A program made the position numbers and the translations under genes. Of a stretch of 64,000 nucleotides of DNA, positions 44,064 to 53,485 are shown one piece after another. Origin of the DNA: an uncultured Lachnospiraceae bacterium (GTDB lineage: Bacteria; Bacillota; Clostridia; Lachnospirales; Lachnospiraceae); contig CANOVJ010000012.1 in the NCBI GenBank assembly GCA_947570615.1, forward strand, positions 1 through 64,000, written 5' to 3'. Under the pieces are notes generated by a model. It had not been told where the DNA came from. It saw only the letters and a program-made list of their open reading frames with translations, and ran no database searches. The stretch's first letter is position 1; the number at the start of each line of letters is the position of its first letter.

Positions 44064-45089
44064 CTAGCAATTTATAAATTCTTTCAGTGCCTTTCCCATA
44101 CTACTGTTTAGCATTTTTTTTCGTATTTTACGAGGGATAAATAATATTACAAATCGATTAAGCGATCTCCTGAATCCGGCAAATGAAGCGCTATATCTCA
44201 AGTCAAAAACTAATGCTGACCATTTGATAAAAAGCCAATCTCTAAAGGACTCTTTTCCTTCAAAATCATGTCTGGAATAGCATCGCGCCCTTTCCTTTGG
44301 AGCCCCCTTGAATGGTTCAAGGTGAAATTTATACGGTAAAATAATAGTTCCGCTCGGTAAAAAAGCATTTCTTTGTTTGTTCCATCTTAAGTTTATATCC
44401 CATGTATTAACTAAATACATATATTTTTTTAATGCATTAAAACTATCCTGTTCGGTATTCTTTAACTGCCATCCTTGTTTCACCAGGTAATGCTTAAATA
44501 ACTCGCTTTCCGGAGAAATAAGATAATTCCGAAAATCTTCCTTACTTTGATTTAATTTCTTCAGCATCCATAATTGGCTATCTGTGTGGGTAAGATCCTG
44601 CAAAGGCATACTATAATAATTTTTCAATATTTCTTTCCAACCACAAAGAAACATATCCGATGGATGATAAAATCGATCTGCTCGTGTAAAACAATTTGTA
44701 GTCAGGATTCTGATTGAATTGTTTCTTTTGAAGTAGCGGCTATTTATAATTTTATAAAGCCTTTTTGTATTACACCATTGATCATTTCTTATTTTTACTA
44801 CGAAAATATCTTTAGATTTTATGCACTCCAACCCATTCTTTACCGTATATATTTGTCGGTTTAAATTAAAATAGCCTGGATTAATAACATCCTTATTATA
44901 TATACACTCTATATTATATATCTCTCTATACCCACTAATCAGAGCTTCGGTTTTCTTTTTATCGCTGATATATGTTGAAATTATTACCTGTTCTATTTTA
45001 TTTTTTATAGCATTCAGGCTCCTGAAAATTTTTGCATACGCATTACCGGCATAAGGCCCATGTAATAGAACAACTACCTTATTCTGCAT
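44064..45089 (-). CDS. WavE-like glycosyltransferase
   Basis: The 341-residue protein matches the pattern of the WavE lipopolysaccharide-synthesis family: VVVLLHGPYAG at the start, IYTVKNGLECIKSKDIFVVK near 90, KIRNDQW with a DXD-like acidic residue, and DMFLCGWKEIL with DSQLWML later. It probably transfers a sugar to the surface glycan. The gene is clearly AT-rich compared with the housekeeping genes. Its start overlaps the preceding glycosyltransferase by eleven bases. Confidence 0.75.
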   Translation of the reverse strand: MQNKVVVLLHGPYAGNAYAKIFRSLNAIKNKIEQVIISTYISDKKKTEALISGYREIYNIECIYNKDVINPGYFNLNRQIYTVKNGLECIKSKDIFVVKIRNDQWCNTKRLYKIINSRYFKRNNSIRILTTNCFTRADRFYHPSDMFLCGWKEILKNYYSMPLQDLTHTDSQLWMLKKLNQSKEDFRNYLISPESELFKHYLVKQGWQLKNTEQDSFNALKKYMYLVNTWDINLRWNKQRNAFLPSGTIILPYKFHLEPFKGAPKERARCYSRHDFEGKESFRDWLFIKWSALVFDLRYSASFAGFRRSLNRFVILFIPRKIRKKMLNSSMGKALKEFINC

Positions 45090-46788
45090 ATTTTTCCTCC
45101 ATATTTATCAGGTTTTCTTTATAAAAATAATTTGCCAACATATTTCTTCTGAATTTCTCTTTTTTAATATTTCTCGCATTTACACAGTGACCACATTCGG
45201 TATTTCTTTCTGTTTTGTTTCTAAATGGCAAATTATATATTTGGGCCTTAATTCCATAATTAACAACAATATCTGCAAAAGTCATACCTATGGAATCCCG
45301 TTCAATATAAATACCTTTTATAAAAAAAGGAACTTCATTCTCGATAATATTAACAAATTCAAATTGTACATTTTTTTCTGCAAAGCAAATTACTGCTCCA
45401 TCTTCGAATTTATGTAAAATACTTCCTGCAATACTTTGCATCTTATTTATATTTTGAGGACTTGTCTTGAAATTCACTAATATAACATTATTCCTCCGGT
45501 CAATTATACTTTCATCAATTAATCCATAATAGTTATTTTCATCCACTATCAAACAATTATAATTATTAGATTCGCATACTACTTTACAACTATTATATAT
45601 TGCTAACCGTTTATCAACTGTCTCCGAATAATTTGCTTTTTGCAATAAACCATTATATTGGTAATCAAGGATTCTCACCCTCTCATCAGAATCTGATCTG
45701 TAAAAATAAAGAAGCTTTTTCAGCAAATCATCTTCTCTAAAAGGATCAAATGTCATTATGTTAACAACTTCTTCCATATAATCTGAAAATCCACAATATT
45801 TAGATGTTATTACGGGTACCCCATGGCAGACAGATTCCACCACAGACAGGGAAAGACATTCATATGTAGACGCCAGTATTCCTAAATCACTTATTGCATA
45901 TATCTTAACTTTTTCCTCATATGTCATAAAATCAAAAAAATGTATATTAAAAATATACTTTTCCGGAATTAAATCATAAATTTCCTCTCTAAAATCAATA
46001 CCCGTTACTGAATTTACAGCACTATTACCCCCCAAAAACAATATTGCATCTTCTCCAGTAATATCTAAAAATCTAACAAACTGTTTTACAAGTAACTCCT
46101 GATTTTTTCTCCCTTCAATTCGGCTAATACAACAAATTATAAATTTATTTCCAAAGCAGCTTATATCATATCTCCGGCTCACATCCTTAACAAGCTCTTC
46201 TCTGCTCTTCATCATAATACTAAGTGGATGCAATATAGTTATTACATCATTTAACTTATAATTTTGAATTACATATCCACGCATAAAGCTTGAGGGTGCC
46301 ACATTCAAATCAGAAAGTTTCATTTGTGACTTTTCTCTGGCAAAGCACTCTCTGATAAATTCCGGAGAGAATCTTACCGGAACTTTATCATTCCATTCAT
46401 AACATTCTCTGGAAGCGGTATGATGAACTGTGATAAATCGGGTATTACTCAATTCATTTGACGGCGTTTCATATCTGTAAAATAATGCTTCCAATCCTAA
46501 CGACATATAATCAGTACATTCCACAATATCAGGTTTTATTTCTTTTAAATAATTTAATACTTCATTCCCTATTTCATGCGGTTTTCCCGGCTTTAACAGG
46601 TATAGCACAACATGCTTATTTCTTAATAATCTACTTTCTTTATCGCATACAATAGTTAAAATATAGATTTCATAGTCATTAGTCCTTTTTAGAATTTGCG
46701 TCACCAATATATTTAAATACTCCGCGACTCCACCATGCCCCCAAAAAAGACCAAACTCATGTGTTACGAAGACAATTCGTTTTTTCAT
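45079..46788 (-). CDS. Long GT4-type glycosyltransferase
   Basis: The 569-residue protein has a GT-B core in its first 400 residues: HEFGLFWGHGGVAEYLNIL near the start, FIICCISRIEGRKNQELLVKQF near 220, and the GT4 signature LGILASTYECLSLSVVESVCHG near 305 with the usual acidic residues. The last 150 residues form an extra domain I do not recognise, ending in a Cys-containing ECGHCVNARNIKK stretch. The ATG at 46788 is preceded by GGAGGA and directly follows the stop of the nucleotidyltransferase. AT-rich like its neighbours. Confidence 0.82.
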   Translation of the reverse strand: MKKRIVFVTHEFGLFWGHGGVAEYLNILVTQILKRTNDYEIYILTIVCDKESRLLRNKHVVLYLLKPGKPHEIGNEVLNYLKEIKPDIVECTDYMSLGLEALFYRYETPSNELSNTRFITVHHTASRECYEWNDKVPVRFSPEFIRECFAREKSQMKLSDLNVAPSSFMRGYVIQNYKLNDVITILHPLSIMMKSREELVKDVSRRYDISCFGNKFIICCISRIEGRKNQELLVKQFVRFLDITGEDAILFLGGNSAVNSVTGIDFREEIYDLIPEKYIFNIHFFDFMTYEEKVKIYAISDLGILASTYECLSLSVVESVCHGVPVITSKYCGFSDYMEEVVNIMTFDPFREDDLLKKLLYFYRSDSDERVRILDYQYNGLLQKANYSETVDKRLAIYNSCKVVCESNNYNCLIVDENNYYGLIDESIIDRRNNVILVNFKTSPQNINKMQSIAGSILHKFEDGAVICFAEKNVQFEFVNIIENEVPFFIKGIYIERDSIGMTFADIVVNYGIKAQIYNLPFRNKTERNTECGHCVNARNIKKEKFRRNMLANYFYKENLINMEEKYAE

Positions 46789-46789
46789 A

Positions 46790-47536
46790 TCATCCTCCGA
46801 TGTAATTATCAAATCTCCATTTCAATAAAAACTTCTCCAAATCACCCGGAATCCCCAGCCCATACATTCCATTATCTTCACTTCCGATATTATAAAACCC
46901 AACCCTTTTCCCATCGCATATCATCTCGTTGTACACTGGCGCGACATAAAACTCCCCGTTAGACCTGATCCCCTTATCGATCATCTGATACGCGTACTTC
47001 ACAAAATCAGATCCCTTTCTGAAATTATAAATTCCCACCGTCGCCTCGTTGGAAATCACTTCTTTTTCACGGACCAAAGTCACAAGCCCGTCCTTATCAA
47101 ACTGAATAAAAGACCATTTGGGATCGTCCGCATACATCGTCATAATCAGACCGTCCTTTTCGCCCATCGATACTAAGTATTCATTGATATCAATATCCAC
47201 ATACTGGTCTGAATTGGCAATCATCAGGCTGTCATCGTTATCTATGTATTTTTCCGCCAGAAGAACGGTACAGGCCGCTCCCTCCGTTACCTGATCGACA
47301 GAAACTACTGCACATCCGGGAGCAATTTCTTCCAGTCTCTTTTTCAAATCATACTTCTCCAGATGCTCCTGCAGACACAGATAAATAAACCTGTGTTCAC
47401 ATTTCGGAGTAATATTCTGTGTCACTCGTGCAATCATGGGCTCCCCATGAACATCAATCAACGGTTTGGGCATTACATACCCTTCCTTGGCAAAACGGCT
47501 CCCTCTGCCTGCCATAGGTATTACAATATTCAGCAT
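46790..47536 (-). CDS. Nucleotidyltransferase family protein (sugar/polyol-phosphate type)
   Basis: The 248-residue protein has the nucleotidyltransferase signature IPMAGRGSRFAKEGYVMPKPLIDVHG at its start, the ANSDQYVD metal site near residue 108, and a Lys-Trp-Ser (PKWSFIQ) later. It should activate a sugar- or polyol-phosphate with a nucleotide. Its paralog at 47847-48593 lies one gene upstream, with a cupin between them, suggesting a linked short pathway. The exact substrate cannot be given. Confidence 0.83.
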   Translation of the reverse strand: MLNIVIPMAGRGSRFAKEGYVMPKPLIDVHGEPMIARVTQNITPKCEHRFIYLCLQEHLEKYDLKKRLEEIAPGCAVVSVDQVTEGAACTVLLAEKYIDNDDSLMIANSDQYVDIDINEYLVSMGEKDGLIMTMYADDPKWSFIQFDKDGLVTLVREKEVISNEATVGIYNFRKGSDFVKYAYQMIDKGIRSNGEFYVAPVYNEMICDGKRVGFYNIGSEDNGMYGLGIPGDLEKFLLKWRFDNYIGG

Positions 47537-47539
47537 TAC

Positions 47540-47866
47540 TTATTCCTCCACCAGATATTTATCATCATTTGCTCCGGGAATTTTAACCACCACATTTACG
47601 GAATCCTCAAGGGCTGTAAACGCCGTAGCATCCCCCGGCTCTGCTACCACGATATCTCCACTGTTCCATTCTTTATCAAACATCCGAACCTTACCGCTGA
47701 TAATCACGGTAATTTCCGTTGCAATTTTGTGAAAATGCGCCTTATCGCTCTCCCCCTTCTGATAACGTTTCACCGCGACCTCCACATCATTGGTCGGGTA
47801 TAAACTGGGGCTGAAATTCCCCACAAACCACCCTTTCACCATTGTATCAAGCTTTGCACTGTACAT
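47540..47866 (-). CDS. Small cupin-domain protein
   Basis: The 108-residue protein has a single cupin barrel: KAHFHKIATEITVIISGKVRMF gives the HXH(X)nE metal-type residues, and WNSGDIVVAEPGDATAF the second motif. It is too short for a classic RmlC epimerase. Possible roles are isomerisation of a sugar phosphate or metabolite binding. It overlaps the upstream nucleotidyltransferase paralog by 20 bases and ends three bases before the next gene. Confidence 0.8.
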   Translation of the reverse strand: MYSAKLDTMVKGWFVGNFSPSLYPTNDVEVAVKRYQKGESDKAHFHKIATEITVIISGKVRMFDKEWNSGDIVVAEPGDATAFTALEDSVNVVVKIPGANDDKYLVEE

Positions 47867-48593
47867 GAGCTCCCCCTTCTTTCAGATACCTTTCATAGTC
47901 ATCCATATCCTGTTGATGATTAAAATTGAAATATTCCATTTTGGAAATACGATATGCGCCTATTCTTTTATATTCCAACACCATTTCATTGAAACAGGGA
48001 CAGACATAGTACCGGCCATGCACGCTGGCATCCTTCCGAATCATCTCCTGCGCCGCATGAATAAAGTCTCCCGCCTTTTTAAAATAATAAAACCCTGTTG
48101 TGGCATTCCTGCTGATCGGTCTCTTTTCCGCCGCCTCAATCACCAGCCCATCCTCATTCAGTTTGACAAAGGACCATCTGGGATGGATATCATTGAATAC
48201 GACAACTCCGCCGTCATAATCATTGCTCTGAAATTCTGAAACGACATCCTGTGGATTTTTCAGCATCAGCTGATTGCCTCCGGCGATGATCAGCGGCTCT
48301 TCTTCGTCAATCACATCCACAGCCAGAAGACAGCTGCATGCCGATCCACAGGTTACGCCATCCGCTATGATAACGTTACAGCCAGGGATCAGTAATTTCA
48401 CCATATCGTCCAGATGATATTTTCGTGTATCCTCTCTCCTGACAATCACAATAAAATGTGCATCCTCAATCTGACTCAGAGATTCATATACATACTGCAA
48501 AACGGTCTTTTTCTGAATCTCATAAAGATTTCTGATATATTGATTGTCATATTTTTCATCTTCACCGCCAACGATCGGCATCAGTATATTCAT
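47847..48593 (-). CDS. Divergent nucleotidyltransferase-fold protein
   Basis: The 248-residue protein is a paralog of the nucleotidyltransferase two genes downstream: AGGNQLMLKNPQDVVSEF lines up with the IANSDQYVD region and PRWSFVKLNEDGLV with PKWSFIQFDKDGLV. The N-terminal nucleotide-binding GXGXR motif is missing and reads MPIVGGEDEKYDNQY. The protein may be catalytically altered or regulatory. It lies between the HAD gene and the cupin gene. Confidence 0.72.
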   Translation of the reverse strand: MNILMPIVGGEDEKYDNQYIRNLYEIQKKTVLQYVYESLSQIEDAHFIVIVRREDTRKYHLDDMVKLLIPGCNVIIADGVTCGSACSCLLAVDVIDEEEPLIIAGGNQLMLKNPQDVVSEFQSNDYDGGVVVFNDIHPRWSFVKLNEDGLVIEAAEKRPISRNATTGFYYFKKAGDFIHAAQEMIRKDASVHGRYYVCPCFNEMVLEYKRIGAYRISKMEYFNFNHQQDMDDYERYLKEGGAHVQCKA

Positions 48594-48604
48594 TGTATTA
48601 TCCT

Positions 48605-49234
48605 CTAAATACGATTTTCGCCTGCCATCTCGATATGCTTTTGAATGTTCTCCAGGTTCACATCATATACCGTATTTACTTCCATTACATGGGAGCCCGC
48701 GCTTTTTCCCGCCTGAATCCCATTCTTATTATCTTCGACCACCAGACATTCTTCCGGAGACAGCCCAAGCCTGCTAATCGCAATATTATAGATTTCCGGA
48801 TCCGGCTTCGCCTTTTTCACATCCTGATTACTTAAGAAAAACTCAAGATAGGGAAGCAGATTACTTTTCTCCATCATCAGTTCTACGGTCTTTCTGACAG
48901 AATTTGATGCCACGGCGATACGATAGCCCTCCTGCCTGAGTTTAGATAACGCATACTCATGATGGAACATGGGATGGCAGTCTGTAAATATTCTGTCAAT
49001 AGTATATTGCTGCTTTAGCTCATTGATAAATCTATGGAGTTTTTTGGGCATCCCTTTTTCCATAGAAAGCATTTCCAGTTTCTGAGAGGTGGGCAACCCA
49101 TCATAAGTAACCAGATGGTCATATCTGCTTATCTCATATCCAAATAGCCCCAGAGCTTTATTCAGGGCCTCATAATGCCACTCTTTCGCATCGATCAGAA
49201 CTCCATCCATATCAAAAATAATTGCCTTTATCAT
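48605..49234 (-). CDS. HAD-superfamily phosphatase/phosphomutase
   Basis: The 209-residue protein has all HAD motifs: IFDMDGVLIDAKEWHYEALN (motif I, with the nucleophile Asp), VASNSVRKT (motif II), KKAKPDPEIYN (motif III Lys) and CLVVEDNKNGIQAGKSAG (motif IV). It resembles beta-phosphoglucomutase-like members with a helical cap. With the adjacent nucleotidyltransferases it probably prepares a phosphorylated building block for the surface glycan. Confidence 0.87.
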   Translation of the reverse strand: MIKAIIFDMDGVLIDAKEWHYEALNKALGLFGYEISRYDHLVTYDGLPTSQKLEMLSMEKGMPKKLHRFINELKQQYTIDRIFTDCHPMFHHEYALSKLRQEGYRIAVASNSVRKTVELMMEKSNLLPYLEFFLSNQDVKKAKPDPEIYNIAISRLGLSPEECLVVEDNKNGIQAGKSAGSHVMEVNTVYDVNLENIQKHIEMAGENRI

Positions 49235-49245
49235 AAGTGCAACCT

Positions 49246-49881
49246 CTAAATCACTTCACTGAAAAATTCATTTGCCTCGTCGGGAAAATCTGTACATAAG
49301 AAAACTGTATTCCAGTCAGGCCGGAATCCCCGCAGCCTGTCCCAAAATTCCTTAAAGGGTCTCCGGTGCAGATCAGGCGAGACAATACATACCTTCTTGC
49401 CATTTCTCTGGTGGTTGAGAATCAATTCCTCTGTAATCCATCTGTCATCCTCAAAAGCATCAATCCATACCCCATCCGCATCCTCATACAATACCGGTTC
49501 CTTCTCAAATTCGCTCTGCCTTGTAAAGAATCTGATTCCCGCCTGCCAGTATTCAATCATCTGCGGAACCGACATATCGAATACAAAATAATTATCAATC
49601 TCATACCTTTGGAGCTGGCTGATCAGCATTTCCTTCAGACCATCTGCTTTTATGTTTATTGCGAAGCAATATCTGTCCTGACAGGCCTGCATCAGCCGGA
49701 ATACATCTTCTGCCAATACAGAATCTTTATCTGCCGGATTATGCGATATCACCAGCTTACCGTCAAAATCTCTGATATCGCTTTCCATTCCCCTGCCGCT
49801 TTCAAAAGCATCTTTAATCGCTGCCAACGTATTTTTATCAGCTTCCTTCTTCCAGTATCCTCTGTGACATAATATCTTCAT
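49246..49881 (-). CDS. Glycerophosphodiester phosphodiesterase-like protein
   Basis: The 211-residue protein begins like GDPD enzymes: LCHRGYWKKEADKNTLAAIK (His-Arg), then GRGMESDIRDFDGKLVISHNP (Glu, Asp, His). The rest of the TIM-barrel fold is short and diverged. It has no signal peptide, so it would act in the cytosol. It could hydrolyse or form a glycerophospho-linked intermediate of the capsule. It overlaps the preceding gene by 44 bases. Confidence 0.72.
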   Translation of the reverse strand: MKILCHRGYWKKEADKNTLAAIKDAFESGRGMESDIRDFDGKLVISHNPADKDSVLAEDVFRLMQACQDRYCFAINIKADGLKEMLISQLQRYEIDNYFVFDMSVPQMIEYWQAGIRFFTRQSEFEKEPVLYEDADGVWIDAFEDDRWITEELILNHQRNGKKVCIVSPDLHRRPFKEFWDRLRGFRPDWNTVFLCTDFPDEANEFFSEVI

Positions 49882-50851
49882 TCATCATTCTCCTTATGTA
49901 TTTTCTCACGGGGTCATCCATGTCTCTCGTCACTCGCTTGACAGAGAAAAGATTTCCGTCATACAATTGATATTCGCCCGGATAGTCCTTCATATTATTC
50001 CTGTGCAAGCGCATTTTTCTACCGCTTCTGATTTTTTTAATATCCTGGACACAGATTGCATAGCAAGCCTTCTCCCTGTATTTTTCTACCATTGCCCTGT
50101 GTATTTGTTCATATGTGCAATCCGAGATAATCTGTCTGATAACTGGCAAAGTACAGAAGCTGTATAACAGCCTTTCCCGTCTCCATAGTCCACTGTCGTA
50201 TCTGTGTACTTCCGAAAAGGTCGTAGGATATCCCAGCTTATCTTCTGCCGTCATGCCATAGACAACGGTAGAAAAATAGATTTCCTCACGAGTATATCCT
50301 GCCTCCGCCCAGGAATCGTAATCCTCCATATACTTTACCGCTTTATCAAAAACCTCTTTTCTGAAAAAGCATCCTTCTATCTGTGTCCCCACAGGGAATT
50401 CGACATGACACTTTTGCATAATCTCTTTCAACTTTTTATCCTTCCAGGAATATTCACAGGGCCACCACATGGATTTGGGATATCGCAAGATCCGCCTCTG
50501 AGTCCCTGCGTCATATTTCCGGATATAACGCTCAATCCCCTTTTTTACATACATATCATTTGAAGCATGTATGAGAAAATAATCAAATTCCCCAACGAGT
50601 TCTTTAATAAACACAAAATTGGAAATATGCACATGCGCTATATCTCCCCATTTAACAGGATAATGAACCGGATTAATATAAACGTCTTTCATTTCCTGCA
50701 GATCCTCAAAATGTCCTTTTTCACTCTTCTGAAAACCTTCCGATACATGGAGAACGATAATCGGATTCTCTATATAGAACTGAATATTTCTGACCTGATC
50801 CTTTATTACTTCCTTTTTTTCATGTACCGGAATTGATACAACAATTCTCAT
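49838..50851 (-). CDS. Putative glycosyltransferase of the capsule locus
   Basis: The 337-residue soluble protein begins with the glycosyltransferase-like MRIVVSIPVHEKKEVIKDQV and has FDYFLIHASNDMYVKKGIE, an acidic metal-site-like stretch, near residue 95. IEGCFFRKEVFDKAVKYM and WAEAGYTREEIYF lie where acceptor-side acidic residues occur in core-2-type (GT14-like) enzymes. The family is not certain. Location between the exporter genes and sugar-phosphate genes supports a role in building the glycan. Confidence 0.55.
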   Translation of the reverse strand: MRIVVSIPVHEKKEVIKDQVRNIQFYIENPIIVLHVSEGFQKSEKGHFEDLQEMKDVYINPVHYPVKWGDIAHVHISNFVFIKELVGEFDYFLIHASNDMYVKKGIERYIRKYDAGTQRRILRYPKSMWWPCEYSWKDKKLKEIMQKCHVEFPVGTQIEGCFFRKEVFDKAVKYMEDYDSWAEAGYTREEIYFSTVVYGMTAEDKLGYPTTFSEVHRYDSGLWRRERLLYSFCTLPVIRQIISDCTYEQIHRAMVEKYREKACYAICVQDIKKIRSGRKMRLHRNNMKDYPGEYQLYDGNLFSVKRVTRDMDDPVRKYIRRMMNEDIMSQRILEEGS

Positions 50852-50858
50852 TGCTCCA

Positions 50859-51596
50859 TCATCCCGCTTTCAATGCAAACTTCTGATACTCCCCCAGCAC
50901 CTTCCCCGGCTCCCCAATCTCAACTATTTCCCCTTCATTGATCCACATCACCCGATCGCACAATTCCTCCAGCGTCTCGATGCTGTGCGACACTATGATC
51001 ACCGTGCGGTCCTTATCCTGAATCAGCGATTCCATTTTAGCCAGGCTCTTCTTCTGAAATCCTTCATCCCCCACGCTGAGCACCTCATCCACCAGAATAA
51101 TATCCGTCTCCAGATTACAGGTGATGGAAAAAGCCAGCTTGGAATACATACCGCTGGAGTAGGTCTTTACCGGCCTGTCGATAAACTCTCCCAGCTCGGC
51201 GAATTCTACGATTTCCTTCTCCTTCTCTCTGATCTGCTTTTCCGAAAATCCGAGTAGCATCCCGGATAGATAAATATTTCTTCTTCCCGTCAGCGTATCC
51301 TTAAACCCTACCCCCAGCGAGAGCAGGGAGACTGTATTCCCCTTCAGATCAATGGTTCCCACATTGGGACAGAATACTCCGGCAATAGCCCGCAGAAGAG
51401 TGGACTTTCCGCTTCCGTTTTTACCGATGATTCCCAGAATCTCCCCCTTTTCCACCTGAAAGGAAATTCCCCTTACCGCCTCAAATTCCTCTGCCTTTTC
51501 CGCGTCCCTGTGAAGAAGATTCTTCTGTATGGAAAAGTTCTTCATCAATTTATATGTAATCTTAACGTCACGGACGTCAATCGCCGTTTCCTTCAT
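50859..51596 (-). CDS. Polysaccharide ABC exporter, ATP-binding subunit
   Basis: The 245-residue ATPase has Walker A GIIGKNGSGKSTLLRAI near residue 80, signature YSSGMYSKLAFSI and Walker B DIILVDEVLSVGD. It is of the TagH/Wzt type, without a C-terminal carbohydrate-binding domain. The start is taken as the second ATG of a tandem ATGATG, five bases after GGGAG; a start at 51626 is possible. It pairs with the permease gene immediately upstream and energises export of a lipid-linked glycan. Confidence 0.9.
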   Translation of the reverse strand: MKETAIDVRDVKITYKLMKNFSIQKNLLHRDAEKAEEFEAVRGISFQVEKGEILGIIGKNGSGKSTLLRAIAGVFCPNVGTIDLKGNTVSLLSLGVGFKDTLTGRRNIYLSGMLLGFSEKQIREKEKEIVEFAELGEFIDRPVKTYSSGMYSKLAFSITCNLETDIILVDEVLSVGDEGFQKKSLAKMESLIQDKDRTVIIVSHSIETLEELCDRVMWINEGEIVEIGEPGKVLGEYQKFALKAG

Positions 51597-51627
51597 CATG
51601 ACTCCCTGTCGAACTCTGTCCCTCATA

Positions 51628-52407
51628 TCAGATCATTTTTACATAACTGTTTTCATTTTTGTTGATAAGGCAGATCCCCCCTGCCGCAAGCAGGACAGAG
51701 ATCCCGAACCATACCCCCAACATAATCCCCGATGGCATTTCATTATAGAGAAGCGATTTACGCATACAGAAAATCAGATGCGCCACCGGATTGATCCTCT
51801 GGAGCAGATATCCAAAGGGTTCCGGAAAGCTTTTCTGGATATTATAAAAAATCCCCGTCATATAAAACATCAGATTCAGGACAATGGCGATCAGTCTGGA
51901 GAGATCGCTTACATATACCCCGAAATGTACAAAATACAGACTGCAGGCGAAGCAAAACACGAAAAAGACGATAAGATTCGGAATCATATAAATCAGATTG
52001 ATTCCCACCGGCACCTTATAGGCCATCAGCATCACAACGACAATCACCCAGCAGATCAGCATTTTAAATCCCAGAACCAGCATTCTCTGCACCAGCAGGA
52101 TATACTTGGGAATATACACTCTGGAAATAATATGCTGGTTATTTCTGATCAGATCCACACTGGAGGTGATACATCTGTTAAAATAGTCCCACACCGTAAT
52201 CCCTATAAAGACAAAGGCCGGAAAATACATTTCATCTGTCCGGAAGACAATCCCGAATATCATCACAAAAATCAGCATGGAACTGAGCGGCTCCAGAATC
52301 CACCACAGCCAGTTCAGATAGGAGTTTGCCACTTCCTCCTGCAAATCCGATTTGGCGGCATACACCGCAAACTTCCAGTATTTTTTTATTTCCAGGAAAA
52401 ATCTCAT
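51628..52407 (-). CDS. Polysaccharide ABC exporter, permease subunit
   Basis: The 259-residue ABC-2 type membrane protein has six hydrophobic segments: LNWLWWILEPLSSMLIFVMI, VWDYFNRCITSSVDLIRNNQ, and the typical ending FNIQ-like stretch NIQKSFPEPFGYLLQRINP. It matches the TagG/Wzm family. It carries the finished or lipid-linked polymer across the membrane, showing that this locus uses the ABC-dependent route rather than Wzx/Wzy. Confidence 0.9.
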   Translation of the reverse strand: MRFFLEIKKYWKFAVYAAKSDLQEEVANSYLNWLWWILEPLSSMLIFVMIFGIVFRTDEMYFPAFVFIGITVWDYFNRCITSSVDLIRNNQHIISRVYIPKYILLVQRMLVLGFKMLICWVIVVVMLMAYKVPVGINLIYMIPNLIVFFVFCFACSLYFVHFGVYVSDLSRLIAIVLNLMFYMTGIFYNIQKSFPEPFGYLLQRINPVAHLIFCMRKSLLYNEMPSGIMLGVWFGISVLLAAGGICLINKNENSYVKMI

Positions 52408-52423
52408 CTGTCAAATCCTTTTA

Positions 52424-53482
52424 TCAGCACATATTGTAAACCTTACGTCTTTTCTTTTCCTCTCCCGGAACCCCATTTTCCACAACCACACAGGGCTCCC
52501 ACCCGGTCTCCGGCATATCTCGTCCAGACTGCTTCTCAGAGAGAGAATCATATTCCATTCTCCTGATATGGTACTGGGTATCGGAGAGAATCCTGCGGTT
52601 TGCCGCCATCAGATCAGACACCAGCCCAATCATAAAGGTCAGAAATCCCACAACAATCAGAGTACATCCCAGAATCAATGACTGTATATGTCCGTATCCC
52701 TCTCCCTTCGCAATCAGATACAGGAAACGACACCCTGTTCCCAGCCCGCTCAGCAACGGAATGCAGGCCAGATAGGTAAAACATTTCAGCGGCTGGTACA
52801 TCATATAGGCCCGCAGTATGATTACAATGGATTTCTTTACATAAGACCAGATTCCTTCTAACAGTCTCGACGGCCGCAGATCCGGATTGGTATGCACCGG
52901 TACGCTGGTAACCGCGATTTTATCCCTCCCGGCCTGCACAATCGTCTCCAGGGTGTAGGTATAGTCATTGATCACATTAATGTGCATGGCCGCTTCCCTG
53001 GTCATTGCGCGAAAGCCGCTGGGAGCGTCCGGAATATCCGTATTGGAGGCCTGTCTCACCGCCCAGCTCCCAAAGTGCTGGAGCTTCTTTTTTAAAAAGG
53101 AAAAATGCTCTGTCTCATCTATGGGCCTTGCCCCGATCACCATATCCGCATCTCCATCCAGAATCGGCTGAATCAGCCTCTGAATATCCTCCGCGCAATA
53201 CTGGTTATCTGCATCCGTATTGACGATAATATCTGCTCCGTTGCGCAGACACCCGTCCAGTCCCGCCATAAATCCTCTTGCCAGTCCCTTATTCTGGTTA
53301 AAATTCACAATATGATGAACGCCCCAGTTTTCCGCCACCTCCACGGTAGCATCCTTGCTTCCGTCATTGATGATCAGATATTCGATCTCATCGATGCCGT
53401 CCAGTCTTCGTGGAAGATCGTTCAGCGCTACCTCCAACGTATTCGCCTCGTTGTAGCAGGGAATCTGAATAATCAGCTTCAT
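52424..53482 (-). CDS. DPM-like family 2 glycosyltransferase with membrane domain
   Basis: The 352-residue protein has a GT2 core (IIQIPCYNEANTLEVALNDL, LIINDGSKDAT, IIVNTDADNQYCAEDIQRLI with the DXD site near residue 90) and two C-terminal transmembrane helices (about 238-260 and 270-295). This is the layout of enzymes that make polyprenyl-phosphate sugars. It may supply the lipid-bound sugar for the polytopic transferase encoded two genes upstream. It follows the SH3-domain gene after three bases. Confidence 0.87.
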   Translation of the reverse strand: MKLIIQIPCYNEANTLEVALNDLPRRLDGIDEIEYLIINDGSKDATVEVAENWGVHHIVNFNQNKGLARGFMAGLDGCLRNGADIIVNTDADNQYCAEDIQRLIQPILDGDADMVIGARPIDETEHFSFLKKKLQHFGSWAVRQASNTDIPDAPSGFRAMTREAAMHINVINDYTYTLETIVQAGRDKIAVTSVPVHTNPDLRPSRLLEGIWSYVKKSIVIILRAYMMYQPLKCFTYLACIPLLSGLGTGCRFLYLIAKGEGYGHIQSLILGCTLIVVGFLTFMIGLVSDLMAANRRILSDTQYHIRRMEYDSLSEKQSGRDMPETGWEPCVVVENGVPGEEKKRRKVYNMC

Positions 53483-53485
53483 ACA

